From assembly GCF_009208585.1 (NCBI RefSeq), contig NZ_WFLN01000006.1, positions 248,001 to 312,000 on the forward strand: a stretch of 64,000 nt of DNA. Reading direction: 5' to 3'. The DNA is from Fluviispira multicolorata. GTDB taxonomy: Bacteria > Bdellovibrionota_B > Oligoflexia > Silvanigrellales > Silvanigrellaceae. The notes beneath the pieces were generated by a model that saw nothing but the letters and a program-made list of their open reading frames with translations, did no database searches and had not been told where the DNA came from. Positions 46,337 through 54,683 of this stretch are shown here, piece by piece. Each line of letters begins with the position of its first letter. The stretch's first letter is position 1. The translations under genes were made by a program, and so were the position numbers.

Positions 46337-47212
46337 ATGAAAAAAATTATCTTAGTATCTTGCTTCTTTTTAAGTCTATCAGCATCTGCTCGAAATTTAA
46401 AAGATATTATTAGTTCAGGGGTATTCTATGCTGCAGTATTAAATCCAGAAAAAGACGAATTTGATACATCAAAGAGCATAGAAAAAAACAAATTAATTAA
46501 TAAATTTTTTGAAAATTATACTCTGAGAAAATTCAATAAAAAAATATCAATTAAATACATTTATGCAAACAAATTTTCTGAGTTTTGGACAAATAAAAAT
46601 GGTGTAATTATCAAAGAAGATACCTATAGCCCAAATTTATTTAAGTCAGCTGATGCTTATTTTGAGTTTATGAGTATGAGTGATTGGAGAGTTAACAAAG
46701 CAACTCCTGTTTCAATATTCAAATCAAATCTTTCATTAGTTTGTAACTTTAAGCCAGATAATACTGATTCAAACTTAAAATCAATCGCACTTATTATGAA
46801 AGTCATGTATGATAAAACTGTTAACTTTATTGCAATTAAGCATACTAAACTTGATAATTCTTTGGAAAGATTAAAAATTCCACAAAATAGAATCATGTAT
46901 GTAAATTCACGCTTGGGCCTTGTCAATGGCATGTTACAAACAAATAAAAGAGAATGCACTTTAGCAGAAACCATGCTAGTTTTAAATTTAATTACTAAAG
47001 GAAAAATATATTTTATTGGTCAAGTAACACCTTATAAAAATAGAGCTCTTGCATGGTGGATAGAAAAAAATAATCTTGAATTGAGAGATTTCATTCAAGA
47101 ACTTACCTCTCAGCTTAAGAACTCCGCAGAATGGGATACAATATTCCTTGAACTTTTTGGAGTTAAATATAATTTATATGATTTTATTATGAGAAACTCT
47201 GATGAAAATTAA
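46337..47212 (+). CDS. Exported protein resembling family-3 solute-binding proteins
   Basis: The 291-residue protein has a clear signal peptide (KKIILVSCFFLSLSASA) and then LKDIISSGVFYAAVL, which is the usual opening of family-3 periplasmic amino-acid-binding proteins. The C-terminal part (RALAWWIEKNNLELRDFIQELTSQL ... FLELFGVKY) matches the last helix of that family. The ligand-binding Arg/Asp residues are not clear, so ligand and even binding are uncertain. There is no ABC permease gene next to it. Upstream Shine-Dalgarno is weak. Confidence 0.6.
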   Translation: MKKIILVSCFFLSLSASARNLKDIISSGVFYAAVLNPEKDEFDTSKSIEKNKLINKFFENYTLRKFNKKISIKYIYANKFSEFWTNKNGVIIKEDTYSPNLFKSADAYFEFMSMSDWRVNKATPVSIFKSNLSLVCNFKPDNTDSNLKSIALIMKVMYDKTVNFIAIKHTKLDNSLERLKIPQNRIMYVNSRLGLVNGMLQTNKRECTLAETMLVLNLITKGKIYFIGQVTPYKNRALAWWIEKNNLELRDFIQELTSQLKNSAEWDTIFLELFGVKYNLYDFIMRNSDEN

Positions 47213-47538
47213 GGAATATTCTCAAACTTTCTTTTAATTCTTCAAACAGTTGCTTCAAATTTCATAAGAATTTATTTTCTTCCTTCTTTTAATTCAAATA
47301 TACTCACTACTTAACCAAAAAAATCTTTTTAACTAACACAAATTTAATTAGGAAATATATAATATCTTATAATAATTTTATTATGATGTGTTCTCAAATA
47401 CTGAAGAAATCTTGATTCTTAGTATGTTTCCCGTAAAAGTTGGATTACCATATCTTACGAAGGTAAGAAGATCATATTGAGGACAATAATAACAGATTAA
47501 TTATGGATAATGCTAGCAACAAAATTAAAAGAATTTAA
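47213..47538. other. Gene-free gap before the broken MFS gene
   Basis: About 325 bases with stops in all frames. A small perfect hairpin TCTTAC-GAAG-GTAAGA lies at 47453-47468. It may hold decayed sequence of the missing N-terminal half of the MFS gene, but no convincing match was seen. Confidence 0.4.
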
Positions 47539-48255
47539 AATTCATTTTTTCAGATAATAAATAGAATTTTATTTATTCAACATGTAAAAAGAAGTAATAT
47601 ATCAGTCGAAAATGACCAAAATAAAAAATATAATAACTTTTTTGAAAGTATAAATGATGCTTTCTCTTGGATAAAAAGTAATAAATTATTTACAATAATG
47701 CTCTTATTAACGTCTATCAATATTTTTTTGTATCCAATTTTATATCTCACTATTATATTTTCATTGAAGTCTATGAATATTGGATATGATATAACTGGAT
47801 ATATTATTTCTGGTCTGGGAGTTGGTGGTATAATTGGAGGCATGATAGCTGGTTTTCTATCACTTCACTTTAATCTTAGAAGTTTAGTCTTAAGTGCTAA
47901 TATTTTAAGAATAATTGTATTTGCTGGTTTTATAATTTTCCCCGCACCTATTGGTTATTTTTCTTTTTTTATGATGAAAGAAATACTTGGTGGAATTTGG
48001 AATGTATGTTATAATATTTATTCAATTACTGAGATACCAAATGATTATATCGCTCGTGTTTCTGCGCTAAGTGGTATTTTGAAATAGGTATGCACGACAT
48101 TAGGAGGAATTATGGCAGGATATTTAATAAATTATTCTGGAATTGAATTCTCACTATATCTTCTCTTAGCGCTTACGCTCCTTATGTTTATCTGCACTAT
48201 CTCTTTTAAGAGCATATATCTTTCAAGAATATTAATAGCTGCTCCACCCAAATAA
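47539..48255 (+). pseudogene. MFS transporter pseudogene (N-terminus lost, in-frame TAG)
   Basis: One frame reads through this stretch as an MFS-type membrane protein with a single internal stop, TAG at 48085-48087. Before the stop: FYPILYLTIIF-like helices, GYIISGLGVGGIIGGMIAGF (MFS motif), and DYIARVSALSGILK; directly after it: VCTTLGGIMAGYLINYSG and two more helices. ARVSAL...K*VCTTLGG is a natural MFS continuation, so the stop probably replaced a sense codon such as CAG. An upstream stop (TAA at 47536) and the lack of a start mean about the first half is also missing. Only about 239 codons of an expected 400 remain. Confidence 0.8.
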
Positions 48256-48300
48256 AATAACTTTGTCACAGAATTTAATTTTCATTTAGATTTTTTTTAT

Positions 48301-49392
48301 TTAGCGAAGTGGTTCTAAATTTTCTTTGCCTTTGACCATTTCTTGATCAATCTTATCACGATTTATTATTTTCCATGCAGATAAAATAACAACAAGTATG
48401 AACATAATAAATAAAATATAAAATATAGCATGCAAAAATACAGAGAGCGTCAAACTTATAAATGCAAGGGTTCCACAGACAAGCATATTTGTCATTACTT
48501 TATCCGAAGAATTCAATGGCAATTCGGCATCTAAAACTGCTTTAGTATATCCCTGTACAAGAAGACGCCTCTCTCTTGCAGTTGTAAAATATTTAAAAAC
48601 GCTCTTAGGGGTGAAAGAATAACGTATAATCCAAAATGGAATATGGACTATATGTAGGCCAATCACTTCAATTTCAGTGCGGTGCTCATATAGAGTTCCA
48701 ATTTTTGTTTTAGAAATCCTTCTATGATATTCATTAATTTGATCTTTTGCACGCGTGACTGCCGATAACTCTTTTGTTTGAATTCCCATAATTGCAATTT
48801 CGTTTGCCAGTTCATATTTAAATGGTTGTTTAGAATCGTATAGAGAAGCCATACCTTCATCTGGCACACCAAGCGATTCATCTAGTGGAAAACCATCCCA
48901 ATCGACCATTAATTTTTCCTTAGGGTTATGTAATCTCTCCAAACCCCAATGTTCTTTTGGAGATCTCCTTGCTAATATACTCCATCGATATCTCCTACTA
49001 AAACGCCCCTCTTCTTTCATAAAACCTGATGCCATATCTCGGGCTTGACCGGCGTAACGAGTCTGTTTTGCACTGTGTCCACTCCAAAATGTATGAGCTT
49101 CAGCAGAAATTACCCAAAATGGAAGCATAACACCATAAGAACCTAAAATTGAAAATTCACTCTTAACTCTCTCTGGTCGATGGTATCTTTTTGTTATCCA
49201 CTCGTTAAATATTTCTTCAATGTTACTTTTCTGAATATTTGAAGAAACGATATAGTGATCCCCAATTAAATCTTTGGCTCCTTCTTCAGGATCAATAACA
49301 AATCCAGATGAGCAGAATGGACACAGATGTATATAATCATCAGGATTGAATTCAAAGGAAGACTGGCAAGAGGCACAAGACACTTCAAACAT
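48301..49392 (-). CDS. Zinc-ribbon membrane protein of unknown function
   Basis: The 363-residue protein starts with a four-Cys zinc ribbon (VSCASCQSSF and LCPFCSSGF), then a large soluble region, and ends with two membrane helices (MLVCGTLAFISLTLSVFL and IFYILFIMFILVVILSAW). The middle contains repeated HIPFW/LPFW motifs (GVMLPFWVISAEAH; HIVHIPFWIIRYSF), as in other bacterial zinc-ribbon/LPFW-type membrane proteins. Function unknown. Single gene on the minus strand; the coaE gene lies 89 bases upstream. Confidence 0.72.
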   Translation of the reverse strand: MFEVSCASCQSSFEFNPDDYIHLCPFCSSGFVIDPEEGAKDLIGDHYIVSSNIQKSNIEEIFNEWITKRYHRPERVKSEFSILGSYGVMLPFWVISAEAHTFWSGHSAKQTRYAGQARDMASGFMKEEGRFSRRYRWSILARRSPKEHWGLERLHNPKEKLMVDWDGFPLDESLGVPDEGMASLYDSKQPFKYELANEIAIMGIQTKELSAVTRAKDQINEYHRRISKTKIGTLYEHRTEIEVIGLHIVHIPFWIIRYSFTPKSVFKYFTTARERRLLVQGYTKAVLDAELPLNSSDKVMTNMLVCGTLAFISLTLSVFLHAIFYILFIMFILVVILSAWKIINRDKIDQEMVKGKENLEPLR

Positions 49393-49481
49393 CTTGTTAA
49401 TTCTCCAATTTACAAAATAAAATAATATGAGTTACTTTTATTTTATAAGGATTTATGAAATATGAAATGTCAAAATATCAA

Positions 49482-50087
49482 TTAAGAAATTTTTGCTCTT
49501 AGGAAATTAATAAGTTGATCGATTGCTTTTTCAAGTTTATCTTGGGTTAAGGAGTTATCAACGACAAAATCGGCAAATTTCACTTTTTCTGCATCTGGCA
49601 TTTGAGTATTCATAATTTTGAGAGCATCAGCTTCGGACAACTTCCGATTCAAACTCAATCGATTTAATTTTATTTTTTCTTCCGCAATAACAACAATACA
49701 AGCATCAAAAGAAGATTTTCTTCCAAGTTCCAAAATTAAAGAAGCTTCATAAAAAACCCATGCAGATGGAGCACATTCTTTCATTGCATTCACTTTAGAT
49801 TTTAAAAGCTCTGCAATAGCTGGATGCAAAATTCCTTCAAGAGATTCCTTTAATTTTGGTGAGGAAAAAATTTGATTTCTAATAAATTCTCTATCAAGAA
49901 TTCCATTTTCTAAAAAAACGGAATCCCCAAATACAGATTTAATTCGTGCTTGAATTTGAGGAAAAAATAAAACGTCTCTTGAAAAAATATCAGCATCCCA
50001 AACGCAATAACCCCTCTGTGCAAGACTTTTTGCGAGAGTTGATTTTCCAGAGCCTATTCCACCTGTAATAGCAATCAGTTTATGCAT
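49482..50087 (-). CDS. coaE: Dephospho-CoA kinase
   Basis: Last step of coenzyme A synthesis: phosphorylates the 3' hydroxyl of dephospho-CoA. The 201-residue protein has the P-loop GGIGSGKST at 9-17, WDADIFSRDVL (Asp of the active site), LHPAIAELL and a C-terminal helical part with VVIAEEKIKLNRLSLN. Length and order are normal. It starts 9 bases after the Asn/Gln-rich protein stop and is probably co-transcribed with it. Confidence 0.95.
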   Translation of the reverse strand: MHKLIAITGGIGSGKSTLAKSLAQRGYCVWDADIFSRDVLFFPQIQARIKSVFGDSVFLENGILDREFIRNQIFSSPKLKESLEGILHPAIAELLKSKVNAMKECAPSAWVFYEASLILELGRKSSFDACIVVIAEEKIKLNRLSLNRKLSEADALKIMNTQMPDAEKVKFADFVVDNSLTQDKLEKAIDQLINFLRAKIS

Positions 50088-50096
50088 AAGTTATGC

Positions 50097-51071
50097 TTAA
50101 CGTTTATTATGATCGCGCTGAGTTCTATTATATGTGTTACCTTGTTGTGTATTTGAGGAATCTTCATAAAATCTTTGAGAGTTATTATTATTATTTGGAC
50201 GAGCATTAAAACGGGATTGTGAATTATTATTATATTGGTTTCTAAAACCATTTTGTCCATTTTGCTGCTGACGATTGTTATTATTCTGTTGATAATTTCT
50301 GTTATTATTTGGATTGCGATTCTGTTGCTGATGCTGCATATTTCTTTGTTGGAAATTAAATCTATTACGATTTTGTAAATTATTGGGCTGCTGACGATTA
50401 TTATTATTCATCGCATGATGACTTAAATGCGGTTGTGGAGCAACTTGATTGCCATCTGAATGAACATATCCCGTTCTCGTCATTAAATGACTTGGCATAG
50501 GACGATTTTGATCTTCAAAAACGCGTTTAGCAACACCTTCAGCAACTAATTCTACGAGTAAATCCTCAACAGCTATACCTTCCATTTTAGACATTTGACG
50601 TAATTGATTCATTAGGGACCAAGAAAAACTTAAAGAAACATGATTTTGAGAAAAATCTCGAGCTTCAGACATTTGCTGAGCAGCATCTTCTTCAGAAAAA
50701 TCTTCTTCAAACTGTTGTTCCAAATTATCATCAAACGCTTGCATATCATCTTCGCCATCAAATGAATTTATTTGTTCTAAATCCCATTGATTTGAAGAAA
50801 TTTCTTCTAAATTATTAGAATCAAGATCGGAATTTAAAGAAACAATATTTTCAGCGTCTTCAATTTGATCGTCTTGAATATCAATTTTCTTTTGCATTGA
50901 AGTAGACATTACATCCTCTATATTTGATTTTTTTTCAACTAGATCAGAGGTAACAGCCTTCAACTTTGGCGGACGACCTCTTCCTCGTTTTACGGGTACA
51001 GAAGGAGATTCACTCGAAGATTCTTCAAACAATGATAAATTAATTTGTGGACGGGTGTGAAAATAAATCAC
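50097..51071 (-). CDS. Asn/Gln-rich prion-like protein with AT-hook and RHH-like region
   Basis: The 324-residue protein has four zones. Residues 28-37 are an AT-hook (KRGRGRPPKL). Residues 40-140 are acidic and probably disordered. Residues 144-186 (SLSFSWSLMNQLRQMSKMEG then VEDLLVELVAEGV) look like a ribbon-helix-helix or CopG-type DNA-binding unit. From about 221 to the end the chain is almost only Asn, Gln, Arg, Phe, Tyr and His, a composition typical of prion-like, phase-separating domains. The GTG at 51071 with GGAG upstream is preferred. Role is unknown; DNA or RNA binding with condensate formation is an inference. Lies between era and coaE. Confidence 0.75.
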   Translation of the reverse strand: MIYFHTRPQINLSLFEESSSESPSVPVKRGRGRPPKLKAVTSDLVEKKSNIEDVMSTSMQKKIDIQDDQIEDAENIVSLNSDLDSNNLEEISSNQWDLEQINSFDGEDDMQAFDDNLEQQFEEDFSEEDAAQQMSEARDFSQNHVSLSFSWSLMNQLRQMSKMEGIAVEDLLVELVAEGVAKRVFEDQNRPMPSHLMTRTGYVHSDGNQVAPQPHLSHHAMNNNNRQQPNNLQNRNRFNFQQRNMQHQQQNRNPNNNRNYQQNNNNRQQQNGQNGFRNQYNNNSQSRFNARPNNNNNSQRFYEDSSNTQQGNTYNRTQRDHNKR

Positions 51072-51311
51072 GTGCAAGCTCCAATAAAGAGATAACAACA
51101 ATAATGAACAATATTTAAAAATTTAATAAGTTCAGGTTTAAACTCAATGAAAAATTCCTACGCTGTTAGAAGGAAACTTGAAATTATAGAAGGAGAGATT
51201 TTTCTCACTTCTTAAAGACTCTCATAAATAAAAATAGAGTTCAAGCTGCAAAAAAACATTACATTAGGAAATTATTGCCCTAGTCAAATTTTGAATTATT
51301 TTGAAAAGGAA

Positions 51312-52274
51312 CTATTTTACATCATCTGGCTCTTGCAAACTTGCAAATTCCAATAACATATTTGAATTTTCGGTCCATCCTAGTTTAACTTTAACAAAGA
51401 GTTCCAAGAAAACCTTTCTTTCAAGATGACGCTCAAGCGAAATTCTCGCATCGGTTCCAAGGCTTTTAATACGGGAACCGTTTTTACCTATAACAATGCC
51501 CTTATGAGAATCCCTATCGACAACTATTGTGGCTGAAATATCTGTAACATTTTTTTTATGCTCAAATAGCTCAATAATAACTGCGATTTTATAAGGAAGC
51601 TCTTGACCTAATTGACGAAAAATTTGCTCTCTTATAATCTCTGCACATACAAATTTCTGCGGTCTATCGGTGAGATCATCTTCCGCATATAACCAATCTG
51701 CTTGAGGCAGTTGATCTAAGATAAAATGTCTCAATTTTGCAATTTCTTCGGGTCTTTTAGAGGAAATTGCTTGAGGAATATCTCCAATAAATTGACACTT
51801 AATTTCATCATTAGAAGCGATTTTTTCAGATAACGCTTGAAATCCTTCTGCAATGTTGATCATACCTTGTTCTACTTCTTCCATTTTAACCTTATCTGTC
51901 TTAGTTGCAAGAAGCAGGGCCTTTTTATTGTACTTTTTTAATATACCTTCTATCCAATTTGCGTCTTCTTCACTCCATCCTTGAGTAACATCAATTAGGT
52001 AACAGACAAAATCCGCATCACCAAGGACGCTCCAAGCAACTTTATTCATCACTTGATTCATTTTTGGCAATCCATGAGATTTATGAATACCAGGGGTATC
52101 TAATAGCAAGGCTTGATTATCACCTTCAGTATAAACACCTAATATTTTATTTCGAGTTGTTTGAGGCTTATTGCTCACAACAGCAAGCTTAGTACCTAAA
52201 AACGCATTTAGAAAGGTACTTTTACCTGCATTAGGCCGACCTAAAAGAGCTATATAACCACATTTTTTATTCAT
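51312..52274 (-). CDS. era: GTPase Era
   Basis: Ribosome-assembly GTPase that binds the 3' end of 16S rRNA. The 320-residue protein has G1 GRPNAGKS (12-19), G2/switch KPQTTRNK, G3 DTPGIHKSHG, a TKTD in place of the usual NKxD at G4, and a C-terminal KH domain (GIVIGKNGSRIKSLGTDARI). The Asn-to-Thr change at G4 is also seen in some Era proteins. Its ATG overlaps the rnc stop (ATGA), the usual rnc-era order. Confidence 0.96.
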   Translation of the reverse strand: MNKKCGYIALLGRPNAGKSTFLNAFLGTKLAVVSNKPQTTRNKILGVYTEGDNQALLLDTPGIHKSHGLPKMNQVMNKVAWSVLGDADFVCYLIDVTQGWSEEDANWIEGILKKYNKKALLLATKTDKVKMEEVEQGMINIAEGFQALSEKIASNDEIKCQFIGDIPQAISSKRPEEIAKLRHFILDQLPQADWLYAEDDLTDRPQKFVCAEIIREQIFRQLGQELPYKIAVIIELFEHKKNVTDISATIVVDRDSHKGIVIGKNGSRIKSLGTDARISLERHLERKVFLELFVKVKLGWTENSNMLLEFASLQEPDDVK

Positions 52275-53098
52275 TTTTCTTTTCCAAAAAAACTTACAAT
52301 CATTTCTTTTGTTAACTCACCACACTCAATTTTTTCAACAATCTTGTCTGCGACCTTTTTACTGGCTTCTCTTTTACTAGCTGCAGATGCTCTACCAATT
52401 TCAGTTTCACCAATAAATGCAGCAACAATGAAAAAGGTTTCTTGTGGAGTTCCTTCGGTTCCGATTGCTTTATAAACGGGAGGAACACCAATAATTCCTT
52501 GTGTCCATTGCTGAAGTTTACTTTTTGCATCAAACTTCAATAAAGTATCTTTTCCTGCAAGGAGATCTTCTGAAAATATTTTTAAAAGCCATGCCCGCGC
52601 TTTTTCTTCTCCGGCGTCTAATAGCAATGCTGCTGTAACGGCTTCAAAGGCATCTGCAAGCACATTGTCACGACGCTGAGGGTTGGAATTCATTTCAGCT
52701 TTACCAACAAGTAAACATTCACCAATTCCAAGATCACGGCTTTTTAATGCGAGATTTTCTGTACCGACGAGTGCAGCTCTAAGACGAGACAAATCGCCTT
52801 CTTGAAGAGTTCTGTGTTCTATCATTGCCTCAGATGCAACAAAAAAACTTAAAAAAGCATCCCCTAAAAACTCAAGTCTTTCGTTGGAAAAAATTCCTGA
52901 CTTGTCTGTAGGCCAATAAACCAGAGATGAACGATGCACAAGAGAAATTGCTGCCAATTTTTTATCCTGATAACGATGCCCTTGAATTTCTCCAAGCTTA
53001 TCAATATTTGCTTCGATCTGGGGAAATACACGACTTAATTTATTAAAATTAAGTTCTTTAAAGTGCGTCCTAAGTAAGGTAAGACGTTTTTCTAGCAT
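52271..53098 (-). CDS. rnc: Ribonuclease III
   Basis: Cuts double-stranded RNA in rRNA and mRNA processing. The 275-residue protein has the signature NERLEFLGDAFLSFF with its metal-binding acids, the second acidic site in NVLADAFEAVTAALLLDAG, and a C-terminal double-stranded-RNA-binding domain (KSKLQQWTQG ... RASAASKREASKKVADKIVE). The N-terminus is about 45 residues longer than in E. coli. Its start shares a base with the mnmA stop (TAATG) and its stop overlaps era. Confidence 0.95.
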   Translation of the reverse strand: MLEKRLTLLRTHFKELNFNKLSRVFPQIEANIDKLGEIQGHRYQDKKLAAISLVHRSSLVYWPTDKSGIFSNERLEFLGDAFLSFFVASEAMIEHRTLQEGDLSRLRAALVGTENLALKSRDLGIGECLLVGKAEMNSNPQRRDNVLADAFEAVTAALLLDAGEEKARAWLLKIFSEDLLAGKDTLLKFDAKSKLQQWTQGIIGVPPVYKAIGTEGTPQETFFIVAAFIGETEIGRASAASKREASKKVADKIVEKIECGELTKEMIVSFFGKEK

Positions 53099-54192
53099 TA
53101 GACAAAGACCTTATCAATAAAACCGCCACCAACAACTTCATCACCAACATATAAAACCGCAATTTGTCCGGGTGTCACAGATTTTTGTTGATTCACAAAT
53201 TTTAAAGTAACAATTTCGTCATTTTTTTCTAAAATTGCTGGGCAAGGTTGTGAACGGTAACGAATTTTCACTTCAAAATTAATATTATTTCCAAAATTGC
53301 GAATCATATGAAATTTTTTAAATGAAAATCCTGAGCGATAAAGGTATTTATCTTCACCAGCAAAAACGATTCCTGTCTCAGAGTCAATACGAGTCACATA
53401 CAATGGATATTCAGAAGAAATTTTTAATCCTTTACGCTGTCCAACAGTAAATTGATGAATTCCTGCATGAACTCCAAGTAAACGACCATCTTCATGACGA
53501 ATTTCGCCTTTGATGAGATCTTCATCACGTGCTCTATCTGCAATAAATTTAGCATAATCATTATTAGGAATAAAGCAGATTTCCATGCTTTCTTTTTTAG
53601 CCGCATTTACAAGACCATACTTCTCAGCAATATTTCGTACTTCTGTTTTTGTTAGATCACCAACAGGAAAAAGCACTTTTGAAAGTCGATCTTGAGTCAT
53701 GGAATATAAAAAATAACTTTGATCTTTCTTTGGATCAAGCCCCTTGACTAATTTATATTGTCCATACACTTCATCATATTGAATTTGCGCATAGTGTCCT
53801 GTGGCAACATAATCACAACCAAGTCGCTGTGCTCTATCTAGTAAATGATCAAATTTTAAAAAGGTATTGCAAGCTACACAAGGATTTGGCGTGCGGCCTT
53901 TTAAATATTCGTCAGTAAAATAGTCGACAACATTTTCTTTAAAATCATCTTGATAATCAAAAACGTAAAATGGAATTCCCAATTTATGTGCAACCATCCG
54001 CGCATCAGCTACGTCATCTAGACTGCAACAGGTATCAAACTTACTATTTGGATCACAACTGCTTTCGTTCTGAGTATAATCCCATAATTGCATAGTCACA
54101 CCTATAACATCATATCCTTGCTCAACAAGCATTGCTGCTGCAACTGAGCTATCAACACCGCCAGACATTGCAATTAAAACTCTCTTTTTCAT
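53098..54192 (-). CDS. mnmA: tRNA-specific 2-thiouridylase MnmA
   Basis: Adds sulfur to U34 of tRNA-Lys, -Glu and -Gln. The 364-residue protein has the PP-loop SGGVDSS at 10-16, GRTPNPCVACN with the first catalytic Cys, GHYAQI, KDQSYFLY, MEICFIPNNDYAKF with the second Cys, GQRKGLKI and a C-terminal beta-barrel. The ATG at 54192 with AAGAG upstream gives the usual N-terminus (MKKRVLIAMSGGVDS); the frame is open to 54243. It lies in the operon with rnc and era. Confidence 0.95.
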   Translation of the reverse strand: MKKRVLIAMSGGVDSSVAAAMLVEQGYDVIGVTMQLWDYTQNESSCDPNSKFDTCCSLDDVADARMVAHKLGIPFYVFDYQDDFKENVVDYFTDEYLKGRTPNPCVACNTFLKFDHLLDRAQRLGCDYVATGHYAQIQYDEVYGQYKLVKGLDPKKDQSYFLYSMTQDRLSKVLFPVGDLTKTEVRNIAEKYGLVNAAKKESMEICFIPNNDYAKFIADRARDEDLIKGEIRHEDGRLLGVHAGIHQFTVGQRKGLKISSEYPLYVTRIDSETGIVFAGEDKYLYRSGFSFKKFHMIRNFGNNINFEVKIRYRSQPCPAILEKNDEIVTLKFVNQQKSVTPGQIAVLYVGDEVVGGGFIDKVFV

Positions 54193-54196
54193 GCTC

Positions 54197-54679
54197 TTAA
54201 GTCTCAGATGAAATAAATTGTATATCGTAGTCCCCAAACCCATGCTGAGCTAAAAAGCTTTCGGCTTGCTCCTCAAGTTGAATATTACGAACAAATCCTC
54301 TTAAATAAAAATGAGTGCCTTCAAATTCATGTTTGCTCCAGTCAAGTGGAACAAAAATATCACGTTCTTCGATAAAATAATCTGCCCAATAGAGATCAAG
54401 ATAATCAATCATGTTAATAGCAATATTACTATAGTTTATTTTATCTCCAAATTCTTTAACATAAAGACATTCAATAGGATATAAAACACTGTTGTCATTC
54501 TTTCTTAAAGAAACTTTGACTTGAACCTGTTCATTAGAAAACCCAGCTTCAATTTCAAATTCTTCATTCTCTAAATAAGCTGCATGCTTTTTATTTAAAA
54601 TTTTTACAATATTCAAATATTCTTCTTGAGACCAAATATTTTCAATTTTATTTTGAGGTAAAAATGATAATTTTTTCAT
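54197..54679 (-). CDS. Unknown protein next to a DUF6178 gene
   Basis: A 160-residue acidic soluble protein of unknown family, with a helix-then-strand look (WSQEEYLNIVKILNKKH; QVQVKVSLRKNDNS; TDHFYLRGF-like GTHFYLRGFVRNI). AAGGAG precedes the ATG. It lies 4 bases from the DUF6178 stop and 4 bases from mnmA, so it is clearly part of the operon. A functional link with the DUF6178 protein is plausible because of the tight spacing. Confidence 0.65.
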   Translation of the reverse strand: MKKLSFLPQNKIENIWSQEEYLNIVKILNKKHAAYLENEEFEIEAGFSNEQVQVKVSLRKNDNSVLYPIECLYVKEFGDKINYSNIAINMIDYLDLYWADYFIEERDIFVPLDWSKHEFEGTHFYLRGFVRNIQLEEQAESFLAQHGFGDYDIQFISSET

Positions 54680-54683
54680 TTTC

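Noticed and set aside
47577..47843. 88-codon minus-strand frame over the broken MFS gene
   Set aside because: It is antisense to recognisable transporter sequence, has proline/isoleucine-rich shadow composition and no Shine-Dalgarno sequence.
50097..50420. Short tandem repeat or CRISPR-like array
   Set aside because: The repetitive look comes from Asn and Gln codons in an open coding frame; there are no regular repeats and spacers.
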